62,984 nt of DNA from Pseudomonadota bacterium (GCA_023386635.1 JAEWJH010000107.1:1-62984), one strand, 5' to 3'; counted from the stretch's first letter, positions 1-8,225 are shown. Numbers and translations are program-made. Notes: generated by a model from the letters alone, not told the origin.

Positions 1-460
1 GGCAAAGCCCGCGTCTCGAAGGACGCGGCGGCCACAGTTGCGCGCTCGCCTCATGGTTCGAGACGCATCGCTGACGCGATGCTCCTCACCATGAGGCTCC
101 GAGAGGGCCACGACTCTCGCCACGTCATGCGCGGACGTGTTCCGCGGCCATGACGTGGATGGAGAATCGCGTCTGTCTCTCCGCCTCATCCTGAGGAGCG
201 ATGCGCAGCATCGCGTCTCGAAGGATGCGGCGGCCCAGCATCGCGCCCGCCTCATGTTCGCTGTCGCGATCCTAACGGATCGCTTTGGTTCGAGACGACC
301 CGCCTTCGGGCGATGCGCTCTGGCCCGGCTCCTCGCCATGAGGCTTAGAGAGGGAGAGAGTACGCCACGGCTCTCAGCCGTCATGCGCGGACGCATGACG
401 GGAAGGAGTTGAGCCTGTCTCTCTCCCCTCATCCTCAGGAATGGGCGAAGCCCGCCTCGG
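1..460. repeat. Cluster of dispersed palindromic repeats, gene-free
   Basis: No convincing gene lies before 585. The stretch holds at least two degraded copies, and the start of a third, of one repeat family. Recurring pieces are CTCATCCTGAGGAGCG (184-199), GTCTCGAAGGATGCGGCGG (215-233; GTCTCGAAGGACGCGGCGG near 13-31), GGTTCGAGACG (about 56-66 and 287-297) and CATGAGGCT (about 90-98 and 338-346). The pieces are complementary in part, so each copy can fold on itself. A further copy sits at 31029-31156. Short ORFs here change frame with the repeat and look spurious. This resembles the intergenic repeat families common in Bradyrhizobium-like genomes. Confidence 0.7.
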
Positions 461-584
461 CCCACCTCCCGCCCTGATGCGACAAGACCGACCCGAGATT
501 GAATTGCTTTAAGCAAACGTTTGCAATAACGTTCGCGCACAGGACGCCGCTCACAGCGGTCAAAAAAAGTCATGGAGGATGCTG

Positions 585-1535
585 ATGAAAAAGTCTCTCG
601 CGCTCGTCGCGGCGCTGGCGTTATCGGCCGCGTTCACCGCGCCGGTCGCCGCGCAGTCCAACTATCCGAGCCAGAACGTGAAGATCGTCGTGCCGTTCGC
701 GGCCGGCAGCCTCACCGACATGCTCGCCCGCATTTTGAGCGACAAGCTCTCCCCGGTCTGGCACCAGTCCATCATCGTCGAAAACCAGCCGGGCATCGCC
801 GGCACCGCGGCGACCGCGAAGGCCGCGCCTGACGGCTACACCTTCTTGCTGGTGTCGAACGGCCATACCGTGATCAAGACGATCACGCCGAACCTGTCGT
901 TCGATCCGCTGGCCGACTTCGTCGGCGTGACCAAGCTGGCATCGATGCCGATGATCATGATCGCGCCGCCGAAGGAGGGGAATTCCCTCGCCGCGGTCAT
1001 CAAGCGCGCGCAGGAGAATCCCGGCAAACTGAGCTACGCCTCGGCCGGCCTGAACAGCACCGCCTATATCGCCGGCGAACTGCTCAAGAAGACCAAGAAC
1101 CTCGATATCGTGCACGTCCCGTACAAGGGCACGCCGCCGGCGCAGACCAGCATCATGCGCGGCGATACCGACTTCTTCTTCTCGCCCGCCTCGGTCAGCG
1201 ACGAACTGATCCTGACCGGCAAGGTCGCGGCGCTCGCGGTCACCGGCAAGACGCGCGTCGGCAGCCTGCCGAAGGTGCCGACCTTCGCCGAAGCCGGGAT
1301 GCCGGAATTCCAGTATGATGCCTGGTTCGGCCTGCTGGCTCCGGCCGGCACCCCGAAAGCCATTCGCGACAAGGTGAGCCAGGACATCGCCAAGGTGCTG
1401 GCCTCGCCGGATGTGCGCGACCGGCTCGCCAAGCAGGGAACCGTGGTCGCCTCCTCCACGCCGGAAGAATTCGACGCGGTGCTGAAATCCGACACCGAGC
1501 TTTATACGAGGGTGCTCGGCGGTCCGGCGAAATAA
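585..1535 (+). CDS. Tripartite tricarboxylate transporter substrate-binding protein (Bug/TctC family)
   Basis: Periplasmic solute-binding protein of the Bug/TctC family, about 316 aa, the usual length. A signal peptide (MKK, hydrophobic core, cut near APVAAQ, residues 1-24) is followed by the family-typical opening YPSQNVKIVVPFAAGS and the inner motif ENQPGIAGT. These proteins catch carboxylates such as citrate or aromatic acids for TctAB permeases or for signalling. ATG 579 lies directly against the GGAGG at 574-578, so the second ATG at 585, 6 nt away, is the better start. No tctA or tctB is nearby, so it is an orphan receptor, as is common for this expanded family. The substrate cannot be read from sequence. 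A strong terminator follows at 1597. Confidence 0.9.
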   Translation: MKKSLALVAALALSAAFTAPVAAQSNYPSQNVKIVVPFAAGSLTDMLARILSDKLSPVWHQSIIVENQPGIAGTAATAKAAPDGYTFLLVSNGHTVIKTITPNLSFDPLADFVGVTKLASMPMIMIAPPKEGNSLAAVIKRAQENPGKLSYASAGLNSTAYIAGELLKKTKNLDIVHVPYKGTPPAQTSIMRGDTDFFFSPASVSDELILTGKVAALAVTGKTRVGSLPKVPTFAEAGMPEFQYDAWFGLLAPAGTPKAIRDKVSQDIAKVLASPDVRDRLAKQGTVVASSTPEEFDAVLKSDTELYTRVLGGPAK

Positions 1536-1596
1536 GCGCGCGGCGATCGCATTCGGAAGCGCGCAACTTTCCACGCTTTTGTTCCACATAGACCCG

Positions 1597-1626
1597 AGGG
1601 CGCAGCGCAGGCTGCGCCCTTTTTAT
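1597..1626 (+). terminator. Rho-independent terminator of the TctC-family gene
   Basis: A perfect 10-bp GC-rich stem (1597-1606 with 1611-1620) closed by a GCAG loop is followed by TTTTTATTT. It starts about 60 nt after the stop codon at 1535. Confidence 0.9.
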
Positions 1627-1720
1627 TTGCATTAGTTGGGCCGAACGCCGCCCCACGCCGGAACCATTCGACGAATGCTGGCTTTTCTAGGCAGGCAACA
1701 GTCTTTTGGAGATAAATCAT

Positions 1721-2563
1721 ATGCCGGTCGTTTCATCGGTTGACGCACCCTCAGCTACGAGTTGGGGTGCGATCTTGGCGGGCGCTGTCGCAAGCGTCGC
1801 GATTACCCTGTTTCTTTTCTCGTTCGGCGTCGGCGCCGGGCTGTCGGCGGTGTCGCCATGGGCCGGCGAAGGCATCTCCGCCAACACCACGGCTTGGGCC
1901 GCAGGCTTGTTCCTGATTGCGGCGGCGATGATCGCATCGACCGTGGGCGGCTATCTGACCGGTCGGCTGCGGGCGGGCTGGATCGACGTTCATGAGGATG
2001 AGCGTTATTTCCGCGATACGGCGCATGGCGTCGTGACCTGGGCCGTGGCCACCGTCTTCAGCGTGGCGGTGCTCGGGGCCGCGACCACGCACATCGCTTC
2101 TGGCGTCGCGACGGGTGCGGCGGCCGGCGGTGCCGGTGCGGCTACGACGATGGCGGCGAGCAGCGGCAACGCGACGGTGGACCGTCTGCTGCGCACCAAT
2201 CCGGCCAACAACGCCGCTGCGGCGAACGACCCGAACCTCTCCGCAAGCGTGTCCCGCATCGTCGCCTCGGCGGTTGCGAACAAGGGACAGCTGGCGGCCG
2301 ATGACCGCGCTTACCTTGCGAGCATCGTCGCGGCGCGCACCGGCCAGCCGCAGGCCGATGCCGAACGCACCGTCGATCAGACCATCCAGTCGGCGAAGCA
2401 GGCTGCGGACACCGCCCGCCGCAACGCCGCCAAGATGGCGTTCTGGCTGGCCGCGTCGCTGCTGGCCGGCGCTCTGTCCGCCGCGCTCGGCGCCACGGTC
2501 GGCGGCTCGCTGCGCTCCTCGACCTGGTGGGTCGCCACCACCTCCACCCGCACCGTTCCCTGA
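1721..2563 (+). CDS. Membrane protein of unknown function with an alanine-rich middle
   Basis: About 280 aa. Two hydrophobic segments near the N-terminus (about residues 15-45 and 60-85), one after the charged stretch near residue 105-125, and a last one near the C-terminus (about 240-265). The middle is Ala/Gly/Asn-rich and probably periplasmic. ATG 1721 is preferred over TTG 1706 because GGAG at 1708-1711 is well placed for it. I cannot assign a function; similar proteins are often called hypothetical or PhnA-like in this order. A 24-aa hydrophobic peptide gene follows 15 nt later, before a shared terminator, so the two probably form one operon. Confidence 0.75.
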   Translation: MPVVSSVDAPSATSWGAILAGAVASVAITLFLFSFGVGAGLSAVSPWAGEGISANTTAWAAGLFLIAAAMIASTVGGYLTGRLRAGWIDVHEDERYFRDTAHGVVTWAVATVFSVAVLGAATTHIASGVATGAAAGGAGAATTMAASSGNATVDRLLRTNPANNAAAANDPNLSASVSRIVASAVANKGQLAADDRAYLASIVAARTGQPQADAERTVDQTIQSAKQAADTARRNAAKMAFWLAASLLAGALSAALGATVGGSLRSSTWWVATTSTRTVP

Positions 2564-2578
2564 CACAGGAGTTTCACC

Positions 2579-2653
2579 ATGCCGATTCTGCTCTGGCTTC
2601 TCGGCGTTCCGCTCTCGCTCATTATCGTCCTGATGCTGCTAGGCGGTCTCTGA
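2579..2653 (+). CDS. 24-residue hydrophobic peptide
   Basis: A tiny ORF reading MPILLWLLGVPLSLI and ending MLLGGL, nearly all hydrophobic, hence a single membrane span. AGGAG at 2567-2571 is 7 nt before the ATG, an excellent ribosome site, and a terminator follows 25 nt after the stop. Very similar MPILLWLLG... microproteins are common in Hyphomicrobiales next to stress-related membrane genes. Function unknown. Confidence 0.7.
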   Translation: MPILLWLLGVPLSLIIVLMLLGGL

Positions 2654-2675
2654 AGACACCGAGACCCGTGAATGG

Positions 2676-2704
2676 AAAAGCCCCGCCGAAAGGCGGGGCT
2701 TTTT
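2676..2704 (+). terminator. Rho-independent terminator
   Basis: A 9-bp perfect stem (2679-2687 with 2692-2700) with a GAAA tetraloop, followed by TTTT. Upstream AAAA extends the stem and would let it act in both directions. It closes the 1721-2653 operon. Confidence 0.9.
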
Positions 2705-2738
2705 CTATGAGCCGAGCATGAAGTTATGAGCCCAAAGC

Positions 2739-2769
2739 AAAAAAGAGGACGGCTACGCCGTCCTCTTTC
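2739..2769 (-). terminator. Rho-independent terminator of the DUF6496 gene
   Basis: A 12-bp inverted repeat around a 3-nt loop (AAAGAGGACGGC and its complement) lies just after the stop of the minus-strand gene at 2780. Read on the minus strand it is followed by a run of six T. Confidence 0.85.
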
Positions 2770-2779
2770 CTGTGCTGCG

Positions 2780-3061
2780 CTACGAGCGCGACTTTCGCTT
2801 GGTCTTTCGTTTCGTTTTGCGTTTCGTTTTGCGTTTCGTCTTGCGCGTCGTCTTGCGTTTGCGTGTCTTGGATTTCTTCGGGACTTTCTTGCCCTTCTTG
2901 CGGGCTTCTGACAGGCCGATGGCGATGGCCTGCTTGCGGCTTTTCACTTTGCCGCCCTTTCCGCCCTTTCCGCCCCTGCCGCTGCGCAACGTACCCTTCT
3001 TGTAAGCGCGCACCTCGCGCTCGACGTCTTTCGATGCGCTGCGGGAATATTTCCGTGCCAT
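2780..3061 (-). CDS. DUF6496-like small basic protein with a Lys/Arg/Thr-rich tail
   Basis: 93 aa. The N-terminal 60 residues carry the DUF6496-type signature (KKGTLRSGRGGKGGK, then KVKSRKQAIAIGLSEA). The last 30 residues are almost only K, R and T in a four-residue repeat, like the tail of histone H1-like or AlgP-type proteins. Such tails bind nucleic acids in known cases; here that is inference. The gene has its own terminator at 2739-2769. Upstream at 3135-3160 on the same strand is a full match to the EcfG promoter consensus, so it probably belongs to the general stress regulon encoded at 19-21 kb. Confidence 0.8.
   Translation of the reverse strand: MARKYSRSASKDVEREVRAYKKGTLRSGRGGKGGKGGKVKSRKQAIAIGLSEARKKGKKVPKKSKTRKRKTTRKTKRKTKRKTKRKTKRKSRS
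2797..2856 (-). repeat. 12-bp tandem repeat coding for the basic tail
   Basis: Four clear 12-nt units (2809-2820, 2821-2832, 2833-2844, 2845-2856) plus a degenerate one (2797-2808) encode the repeated Lys-Arg-Lys-Thr quartet of the DUF6496-like protein. The unit length is a multiple of three, so copy number can change without loss of frame. Confidence 0.8.
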
Positions 3062-3134
3062 GGTTCACCCTATCCTTTGGCCTGGACCGGCGCAGTTCAC
3101 GCACGTCGTGACAGAGCCGATTAAATGCTGCGTC

Positions 3135-3160
3135 AACGCTACAATGACACGGAATGTTCC
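3135..3160 (-). promoter_or_regulatory. EcfG-type promoter for the DUF6496-like gene
   Basis: Minus strand: GGAAC at 3160-3156, 17-nt spacer, CGTT at 3138-3135. This matches the alphaproteobacterial general stress sigma consensus GGAAC-N16-17-CGTT at every position. The predicted start near 3128 gives a leader of about 67 nt before the ATG at 3061. Confidence 0.7.
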
Positions 3161-3258
3161 CGCGGCGTGCGCTCTCGCTGCGCAACAAGCACGAATCGAC
3201 AGCGGCGCGTGACAGCAAGGACCGCACACACGCCGCTGACCAGATCAGATTTGAAGCG

Positions 3259-4161
3259 TCAGAACTTCGTCGCCGCTTCCTGGATACCGGCGATGACCTT
3301 CTTGAGGTCGGCGCGGCGCTCGGCCGACAGCGGCGCGATCGGGCGGCGCGCGGGACCGGCCGACTGACCGACCAGCGCCATCGCTTCCTTGATCACTACC
3401 GGGAACGAACCCCAGGCCCACGCTTCACGCAGCGGCGCCAGCACGTCGGAGATCGCCGTCGCGGTCTTGTAGTCGCCCTTGGTGAAGGCGTCGTACATCT
3501 TGATGACGAGCTTCGGGAACACATTGGCCGCCGGCGAGATCGTGCCGTCAGCGCCGTGCATGAACAGCGACAGCGCAATGGTGTCGCGGCCCGAGAACAG
3601 GATGCCCTTGCGGTTGGTGATCAGCTTGTATTCGACCGACTGGGTGACGTCGCCGCTGGAATCCTTGATGCCGACGACGTTGTCCGCCTGCTCCATGCAA
3701 CGCTTCAGCGTCGGCGGCAGCACGTTGACCCCGGTACGCGGCGGGTTGTTGTAGATCATCACCGGCAGCTTGGTCTGCTTCGCAACCGCAGCGACATGCT
3801 CGACCAGTTCGTTCTGGTTCGGCTGCACGAAGAACGGCGTGATGATCATCGACAGATCGACGCCCATCGCCTCGGCCGCTTTGGTCACGCGGATCGTCTC
3901 GCGGGTGGTGATGCGTCCGGTGCCGGCCAGGAGCGGCACCCGACCCTTGATGCACTTCACCGCCAGTTCGAGCAGCCGCAGATGCTCCTTCTCCTCCAGC
4001 GCGAAGAATTCGCCCTGGCTGCCGGCAACGGAAATGCCGTGCACGCCGCTGTCGATATACCAGTCGATCAGCGCTGCAAACCGCGCCTCGTCGAACGATT
4101 CATCCGCGGCCGAGAACGGCGTCGCCATTGCGGGAACAACGCCACGAAACTTGTTGCTCAT
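3259..4161 (-). CDS. Dihydrodipicolinate synthase-family aldolase (DapA-like)
   Basis: About 300 aa, a class I aldolase barrel of the DHDPS/NAL family. Visible family residues: the GSQGE loop (in place of GTTGE), the catalytic Tyr in MIYNNPPRTG, and the Schiff-base Lys in GIKDSSGD. ATG 4161 (MSNKFRGVV) gives the usual N-terminus; the upstream in-frame ATGs at 4173 and 4200 are less likely. The gene ends a run of minus-strand catabolic genes that includes a ring-cleavage-type dioxygenase and a FAH hydrolase. A pyruvate-releasing aldolase or hydratase-aldolase role, as in aromatic side-chain pathways, therefore fits better than lysine synthesis. Substrate unknown. Confidence 0.85.
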   Translation of the reverse strand: MSNKFRGVVPAMATPFSAADESFDEARFAALIDWYIDSGVHGISVAGSQGEFFALEEKEHLRLLELAVKCIKGRVPLLAGTGRITTRETIRVTKAAEAMGVDLSMIITPFFVQPNQNELVEHVAAVAKQTKLPVMIYNNPPRTGVNVLPPTLKRCMEQADNVVGIKDSSGDVTQSVEYKLITNRKGILFSGRDTIALSLFMHGADGTISPAANVFPKLVIKMYDAFTKGDYKTATAISDVLAPLREAWAWGSFPVVIKEAMALVGQSAGPARRPIAPLSAERRADLKKVIAGIQEAATKF

Positions 4162-4237
4162 TGTCTCTTGCATCCTGCGCTTGTTCGGAAATAGATCCAA
4201 CCGGCGACGCGCGATCGCGCATCGCCGGCGTCAAGAA

Positions 4238-4633
4238 TTACTTCTTGGTGCCCATCCAGCCGTTATGGGAAATGTCGAAGATGATGCCGTTCGGATCGCG
4301 GTACTTCTTCTCGTAGTAGAGCGAGTCCTTCTCGGTCGGCAGTTCCTTGAAGAAGGTGCCGCCGTTGTCCATCACCTTCTGGCCCTGCTCGTCGAGATCG
4401 TCGACCCAGAAGCCGATGTGATTGATGCAGTAGTTGTCCTTCTTCATGCCGGCCCACTCGTCGGCCTTGTAGTTGAGCAGCGCGAGCGAGATCGTGCCGT
4501 CCGAAAGATAGATGCCGGAAGCGAGCGGCGAGTCCGTCTCACCAACGATCTCCATGTCGAACACCTTGGAGTAGAATTCCGCGGCCTTCTTCGGATCCGG
4601 GACGGACATCGCGACGTGACGGAGCTTAGCCAT
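4238..4633 (-). CDS. VOC-superfamily protein (glyoxalase/dioxygenase fold)
   Basis: 131 aa with a single vicinal-oxygen-chelate domain: opening MAKLRHVAMSVPDPKKAAEF, the second half-module INHIGFWVDD, and the closing RDPNGIIFDISHNG. Candidate metal ligands are His7, the His of INHIGF and the Glu/Asp positions typical of glyoxalase I-like enzymes. It lies between the GntR regulator and the DapA-like aldolase on the same strand and is probably part of that pathway. GntR-type half-sites lie upstream at 4653-4684. The reaction cannot be named from sequence. Confidence 0.85.
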   Translation of the reverse strand: MAKLRHVAMSVPDPKKAAEFYSKVFDMEIVGETDSPLASGIYLSDGTISLALLNYKADEWAGMKKDNYCINHIGFWVDDLDEQGQKVMDNGGTFFKELPTEKDSLYYEKKYRDPNGIIFDISHNGWMGTKK

Positions 4634-4652
4634 GAGATTTCCTTTCGCGGCT

Positions 4653-4684
4653 TTTGTATCCTATTTCTATTTTTTGCATACAAT
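4653..4684 (-). promoter_or_regulatory. Possible GntR-FCD operator upstream of the VOC gene
   Basis: TTGCATACAA at 4674-4683 differs by one base from the palindrome TTGTATACAA found upstream of the FAH gene (9293-9302), and TTTTGTATCC lies at 4653-4662. Both sit just upstream of the VOC start at 4633. The link to the local GntR proteins is inference. Confidence 0.4.
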
Positions 4685-4798
4685 TTCGAGGAGCAAGCCG
4701 CAACCCTCTTTTGAGTGAAACGGAGAAAATTCGGCGGATCGGCGCCTCTTTTCGGCGGAAGCCTTGCCTCCGCCTGATCGCCTGGGGGCGAAAGCCGG

Positions 4799-5473
4799 CT
4801 AACGCCCGGATTTACGCGGCGACGCCGCCGCCGACCGGCTGGAGAGCTGAATGACGTTGGCCGCGGTCTGCGCCGTATGCAGCCGCATCGCCGAAGCCGC
4901 CGCTTCCGGATCGCTCGCCAGGATCGCGGTCAGAATCCGCTCGTGCTCTTCCATCGAGCTTTCCAGCCGCGCGCGCTGGAAGAAGATCCGCGACCGGAAC
5001 GGACCGAGCTGCCGGCGCACGTCGAGCACGACCGTCTTCAGCGTCTCATTGCGGGCGCCGCTATAGATGGTGAAATGGAAATCCTCGTTGAGCGCCGCAT
5101 AATCCTCGGACGCAAGCTTCGAGGCCGCGATCCGTGCCCGCGCGTGAATGCGCTCGAGCGCCACCTTCTCCATCGCGCTCGCCCGCAGCGCGCAAAACCG
5201 CGCACACAAAGCCTCCAGCTCGGCGAGCGCATCGTACATGTCCTGCAGCCGCGCCGGATCGATCCGGGTGACCGAGAAGCCGCGGCGCGGCGCATATTCG
5301 ACCAGATGGGTCGCCGCGAGATGGCGCAGCGCATCGCGAACCGGGCTGCGCGAGACCTTGAACCGCTGAGCCAGCGATTGCTCGTCGAGACGGTCCCCGG
5401 CGGCGAGCTTGCCGTCGATGATCTCCGTCGCCAATGCCTGCGCTACCGTCTCAGACAGGGTCGCATTCGCCAT
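4799..5473 (-). CDS. GntR-family transcriptional regulator, FCD subfamily
   Basis: 224 aa: an N-terminal winged helix (residues about 5-75, with RFKVSRSPVRDALRHLAA as the recognition region) and a C-terminal all-helical FCD domain with the ALNEDFHF metal or effector motif (about 150) and the closing SSMEEHERIL. FCD regulators are usually repressors of catabolic genes, released by a carboxylate effector. It is a clear paralog of the regulator at 10499-11146, which bounds the same cluster. TTGTATGA in its own upstream region (about 5563-5570, minus strand) suggests autoregulation. Confidence 0.9.
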   Translation of the reverse strand: MANATLSETVAQALATEIIDGKLAAGDRLDEQSLAQRFKVSRSPVRDALRHLAATHLVEYAPRRGFSVTRIDPARLQDMYDALAELEALCARFCALRASAMEKVALERIHARARIAASKLASEDYAALNEDFHFTIYSGARNETLKTVVLDVRRQLGPFRSRIFFQRARLESSMEEHERILTAILASDPEAAASAMRLHTAQTAANVIQLSSRSAAASPRKSGR

Positions 5474-5615
5474 CGTCAGTCCCGAACCGTTTCGTCGAAC
5501 GTCTCGTCAGGCGGTCTGCGCCCCGGCAGCGATCGGAAGACCCGAATCTCTGCCATCGGCCATCATACAACATGTGCCAAGGTGCGGCCGAAAGCGGCCG
5601 GGCGCTGTCTGCCGG

Positions 5616-6422
5616 TCAGTCCACGCCCATGATCCGGTTGAGCTGGAGGATATAGCGGCTGAACTCCGGGAGCGCCTTGGTGGTGCGCGGGTCCCGCGGC
5701 CGCGGCAGGTCGATGCGGATATCCTCGATGATCCGCCCCGGCCGGTCCGACATCACCAGCACCCGGTCGGCCAGGAACACCGCCTCGGCGATGCTGTGGG
5801 TCACCAGCAGCACGGTCTTGCGGATTTCCTGCCAGATGCGCAGCAATTCCACATTGAGCTGGTCGCGGGTGAGCGCATCGAGCGCGCCGAAGGGCTCGTC
5901 CAGCAGCAGCAGTTGCGGCCGCAGGATCAGCGCCTGGCCGAGCGCCGCGCGCTGGCGCATGCCGCCGGAGAGCTGATGCGGATAGCTCTTGCGGAAATTC
6001 TCCAGCCGCAGCACCGAGAGCACCGATTCAACGCGGCCGTCGATATCGGCGCGGTCGAGCCTCTGGATTTCGGCGGCAAGACGGATGTTCGCCTCCACCG
6101 TCAGCCACGGCAGCATATTGTGGGTCTGGAACACGACGCTGACGCCCGGCGACGGCTCGGTCTGTTGGCGCCCGAGCACCTCGATCGTCCCGCCCGCATC
6201 TTGCTTGATAAGGCCGGCCACGATCCGCAGCAGCGTGCTCTTTCCGCAACCGCTCGGACCGAGCAGCGCGACCAGTTCACCGCGCGCGATCTCGAAATTG
6301 ACGTGCTCCAGCGCGCGGACAACCGGCGGATTGCCGAACGTCTTGGCGACATTGACGATGCGGACGCCGGCTTCGGCGGGGCTCTCCTGCGTCGGAGCGG
6401 ATGGAGCGATATCGGCGGACAT
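5616..6422 (-). CDS. ABC transporter ATP-binding protein (SsuB/TauB-like)
   Basis: 268 aa. Walker A GPSGCGKST, Q-loop VVFQTHNMLPWLTV, signature LSGGMRQRAALGQAL, Walker B LLLLDEPFGALDAL and switch His VTHSIAEAV are all present, in the order of the nitrate/sulfonate/taurine importer family. Start at 6422 (MSADIAPS) is set by AGGAG 9 nt upstream, and the gene follows the permease by 11 nt. With the permease and binding protein upstream it forms a complete importer, probably for an organic acid used by the surrounding catabolic genes. Confidence 0.93.
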   Translation of the reverse strand: MSADIAPSAPTQESPAEAGVRIVNVAKTFGNPPVVRALEHVNFEIARGELVALLGPSGCGKSTLLRIVAGLIKQDAGGTIEVLGRQQTEPSPGVSVVFQTHNMLPWLTVEANIRLAAEIQRLDRADIDGRVESVLSVLRLENFRKSYPHQLSGGMRQRAALGQALILRPQLLLLDEPFGALDALTRDQLNVELLRIWQEIRKTVLLVTHSIAEAVFLADRVLVMSDRPGRIIEDIRIDLPRPRDPRTTKALPEFSRYILQLNRIMGVD

Positions 6423-6433
6423 GTCCAAGCTCC

Positions 6434-7201
6434 TCACAGCGACCGCCACCACACGCGATCCGCCAAAATCTCGACGACCCAGTACAACAAGCCGGCCAGC
6501 ACCGAGACGGCGATCAGCGCCGCGAACAGCATGTCGGTCTTGGCCTGGGCGGTGGCGTCGAGAATGAGATAGCCGAGCCCGCGCTCCGAGCCGACGAACT
6601 CGCCGACGATAGCGCCGATCACCGCGAGCGGCATCGCCGTCTTGCAGCCGTCCATGATCGACGGCAGCGCCGCCGGCAACTGCAGCCGCCAGAACGTGGT
6701 CCAGGTATTCGCCCGGATCGAACGGAAATGCTCGACGAGATTTTGCGGTGTCCCCGACAGGCCGCCGAGCGTCGATATGACGACCGGGAAGAATGCGAAC
6801 AGGAAGGCGATGAACACCTTGGACGAGGTGCCGTAGCCCAGCCAGATGATCATCAGCGGCGCCAGCGCGATTTTCGGCAATCCCTGGAACAAGACGACAA
6901 GCGGATACACGGTGCGGCGTGCCAGCGGCCACGCATAGATGATCAAGGAGAGAGCAATGCCGCCGATCACCGCGGCGATATAGCCGAGGATGATCTCGTT
7001 GGCGGTCACCAGCGACTGGACCAGCAACGTGGTGCGATAGGTCCAGAGGCTTTCGATGACGGTGGAGAGGCGCGGCAGGAGATACGGCTTGACGTTGAAA
7101 GCAATCACGCCGATTTCCCAGATCGCGGCCAGCGCGACGAACAGGATCACCCGCTCGATCGTCGCCTGCAGCCAGCCGGTCTTGATGCTATCAGCCTGCA
7201 C
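6434..7201 (-). CDS. ABC transporter permease (SsuC/TauC-like)
   Basis: 255 aa with about six membrane spans. The cytoplasmic EAA-type loop that touches the ATPase is visible near residues 165-195 (WRLQLPAALPSIMDGCKTA). Family is BPD_transp_1 of the taurine/sulfonate/nitrate type. The gene lies between the binding protein (46 nt upstream) and the ATPase (11 nt downstream), one operon in the standard order. A 12-bp palindrome CGATACGTATCG (7236-7247) lies in the short gap before it; its role is unclear. Confidence 0.93.
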   Translation of the reverse strand: MQADSIKTGWLQATIERVILFVALAAIWEIGVIAFNVKPYLLPRLSTVIESLWTYRTTLLVQSLVTANEIILGYIAAVIGGIALSLIIYAWPLARRTVYPLVVLFQGLPKIALAPLMIIWLGYGTSSKVFIAFLFAFFPVVISTLGGLSGTPQNLVEHFRSIRANTWTTFWRLQLPAALPSIMDGCKTAMPLAVIGAIVGEFVGSERGLGYLILDATAQAKTDMLFAALIAVSVLAGLLYWVVEILADRVWWRSL

Positions 7202-7247
7202 GCGCCTTCCCCACTATCGTCTGCGTTGGTCTGCTCGATACGTATCG

Positions 7248-8225
7248 TTACTTGGCGAGCAGTTCGTTGGTGTAGGTGTCCGTCACCGCGACCTTGCCCT
7301 TGAGATCGAAGGCCTTGTCAACGAACGACACGGTGTTGGCGATCCGCTTGTCCTGGAACGCCCCCATCTTGGTATCCTTCTCGACGATCAGGCTGTTGAT
7401 GTCCTTGATCTGCTCCAGCACCACGACGCGATCGAGCGTCGGAAATTGCTTGATCATCGCATCGGCGGCCGCGTCCGGGTTGGATTTGGCGAATTCGAAA
7501 CCGCGATAGGACGCCTGCAGGAACTTGCGCAGCATCTCCGGCTTCGACTTGATCAGTTCTTCGCGCGCCGCGAAGCCGCTGCCATAAGCGTCGAGCTTGT
7601 GATCGCTGTATTCGATGGCCTTCACCTCAAGACCGGCCGCCTTCGCCTGCTTGTGGATCACCGCCCGGTTGCTGGCGAGCCAGCATTCCGCGAGATCGAT
7701 CTTGCCCTCGACGAACGAGGTGTCGACGACGGCCGGATCCATGCGCAGCATGCGGATCGCATCGCGCGGCAGGCCATTGAGTTCGAGCCAGGCCGGAACG
7801 ACGTTATGCACCGGCGACGCCGAACCGCCGCCCATGGTCAGGCCGCGCAGCCCTTCGAGGCCATTCACCTTATGCCGCGATGGCGCGTAGCAGATGCCGC
7901 CCGGCCAACGCGCATTGATCACGCCGATCAGCTTGATCTTGCCGCCGTTGGCACGATTCAAGACGAGGCTGATCGGATCCACATAGCCGACCTCGAACTG
8001 GCCCTGATCGAGTTCGTTCGCGGTGCGATTTCCGCCGTAGCCACGCATGATGGAGACGTCGATGCCCGCCTCCTTGAACCAGCCCTTGTCGAGCGCCACG
8101 GCGACGCCGACGCTGCTGCCCTGCGGCAGCCAGGCCATGTTGTAGGTGATCTTGTCCTGTGCCTGTGCCGCGGTCGCGGCAGCCGCGAGCACCAGACCGC
8201 CGATCATTGCCTTGAACATTCGCAT
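7248..8225 (-). CDS. ABC transporter substrate-binding protein (SsuA/NMT1-like)
   Basis: 325 aa periplasmic binding protein. Signal peptide MRMFKAMIGGLVLAAAATA, cleaved near AQAQ (residue 22), then the family opening ITYNMAWLPQGSSVGV and the helix KGWFKEAGIDV. GGAGA 6 nt upstream supports the ATG at 8225. The fold is shared by binders of sulfonates, nitrate, thiamine precursors and aromatic acids such as phthalate. Given the dioxygenase, FAH hydrolase and aldolase in the same run, an aromatic or unsaturated carboxylate is a reasonable guess, not a reading. Confidence 0.9.
   Translation of the reverse strand: MRMFKAMIGGLVLAAAATAAQAQDKITYNMAWLPQGSSVGVAVALDKGWFKEAGIDVSIMRGYGGNRTANELDQGQFEVGYVDPISLVLNRANGGKIKLIGVINARWPGGICYAPSRHKVNGLEGLRGLTMGGGSASPVHNVVPAWLELNGLPRDAIRMLRMDPAVVDTSFVEGKIDLAECWLASNRAVIHKQAKAAGLEVKAIEYSDHKLDAYGSGFAAREELIKSKPEMLRKFLQASYRGFEFAKSNPDAAADAMIKQFPTLDRVVVLEQIKDINSLIVEKDTKMGAFQDKRIANTVSFVDKAFDLKGKVAVTDTYTNELLAK

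Noticed and set aside
137..412. ORF of 91 codons in the first 420 nt
   Set aside because: It lies within repeated, palindromic DNA, is Arg-rich in a way typical of GC-rich spurious frames, and has no ribosome site.
1..460. CRISPR array
   Set aside because: The repeats are long, decayed, palindromic and irregularly spaced, with no unique spacers of constant size and no cas genes.
621..1589. Long minus-strand ORF opposite the TctC-family gene
   Set aside because: His/Arg/Gly-rich antisense frame of a GC-rich gene; the plus-strand protein has a signal peptide and family motifs.
1660..1684. GGAAC-N16-GCTT upstream of the membrane protein at 1721, as an EcfG-type promoter
   Set aside because: The -10 box matches only two of four bases (GCTT against CGTT); kept out of the promoter list although a stress role of the gene is plausible.
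7236..7247. Palindrome CGATACGTATCG as an operator of the ABC importer
   Set aside because: It lies in a 46-nt gap inside the operon, differs from the TTGTATACAA sites, and has no second copy; mentioned only in the permease entry.
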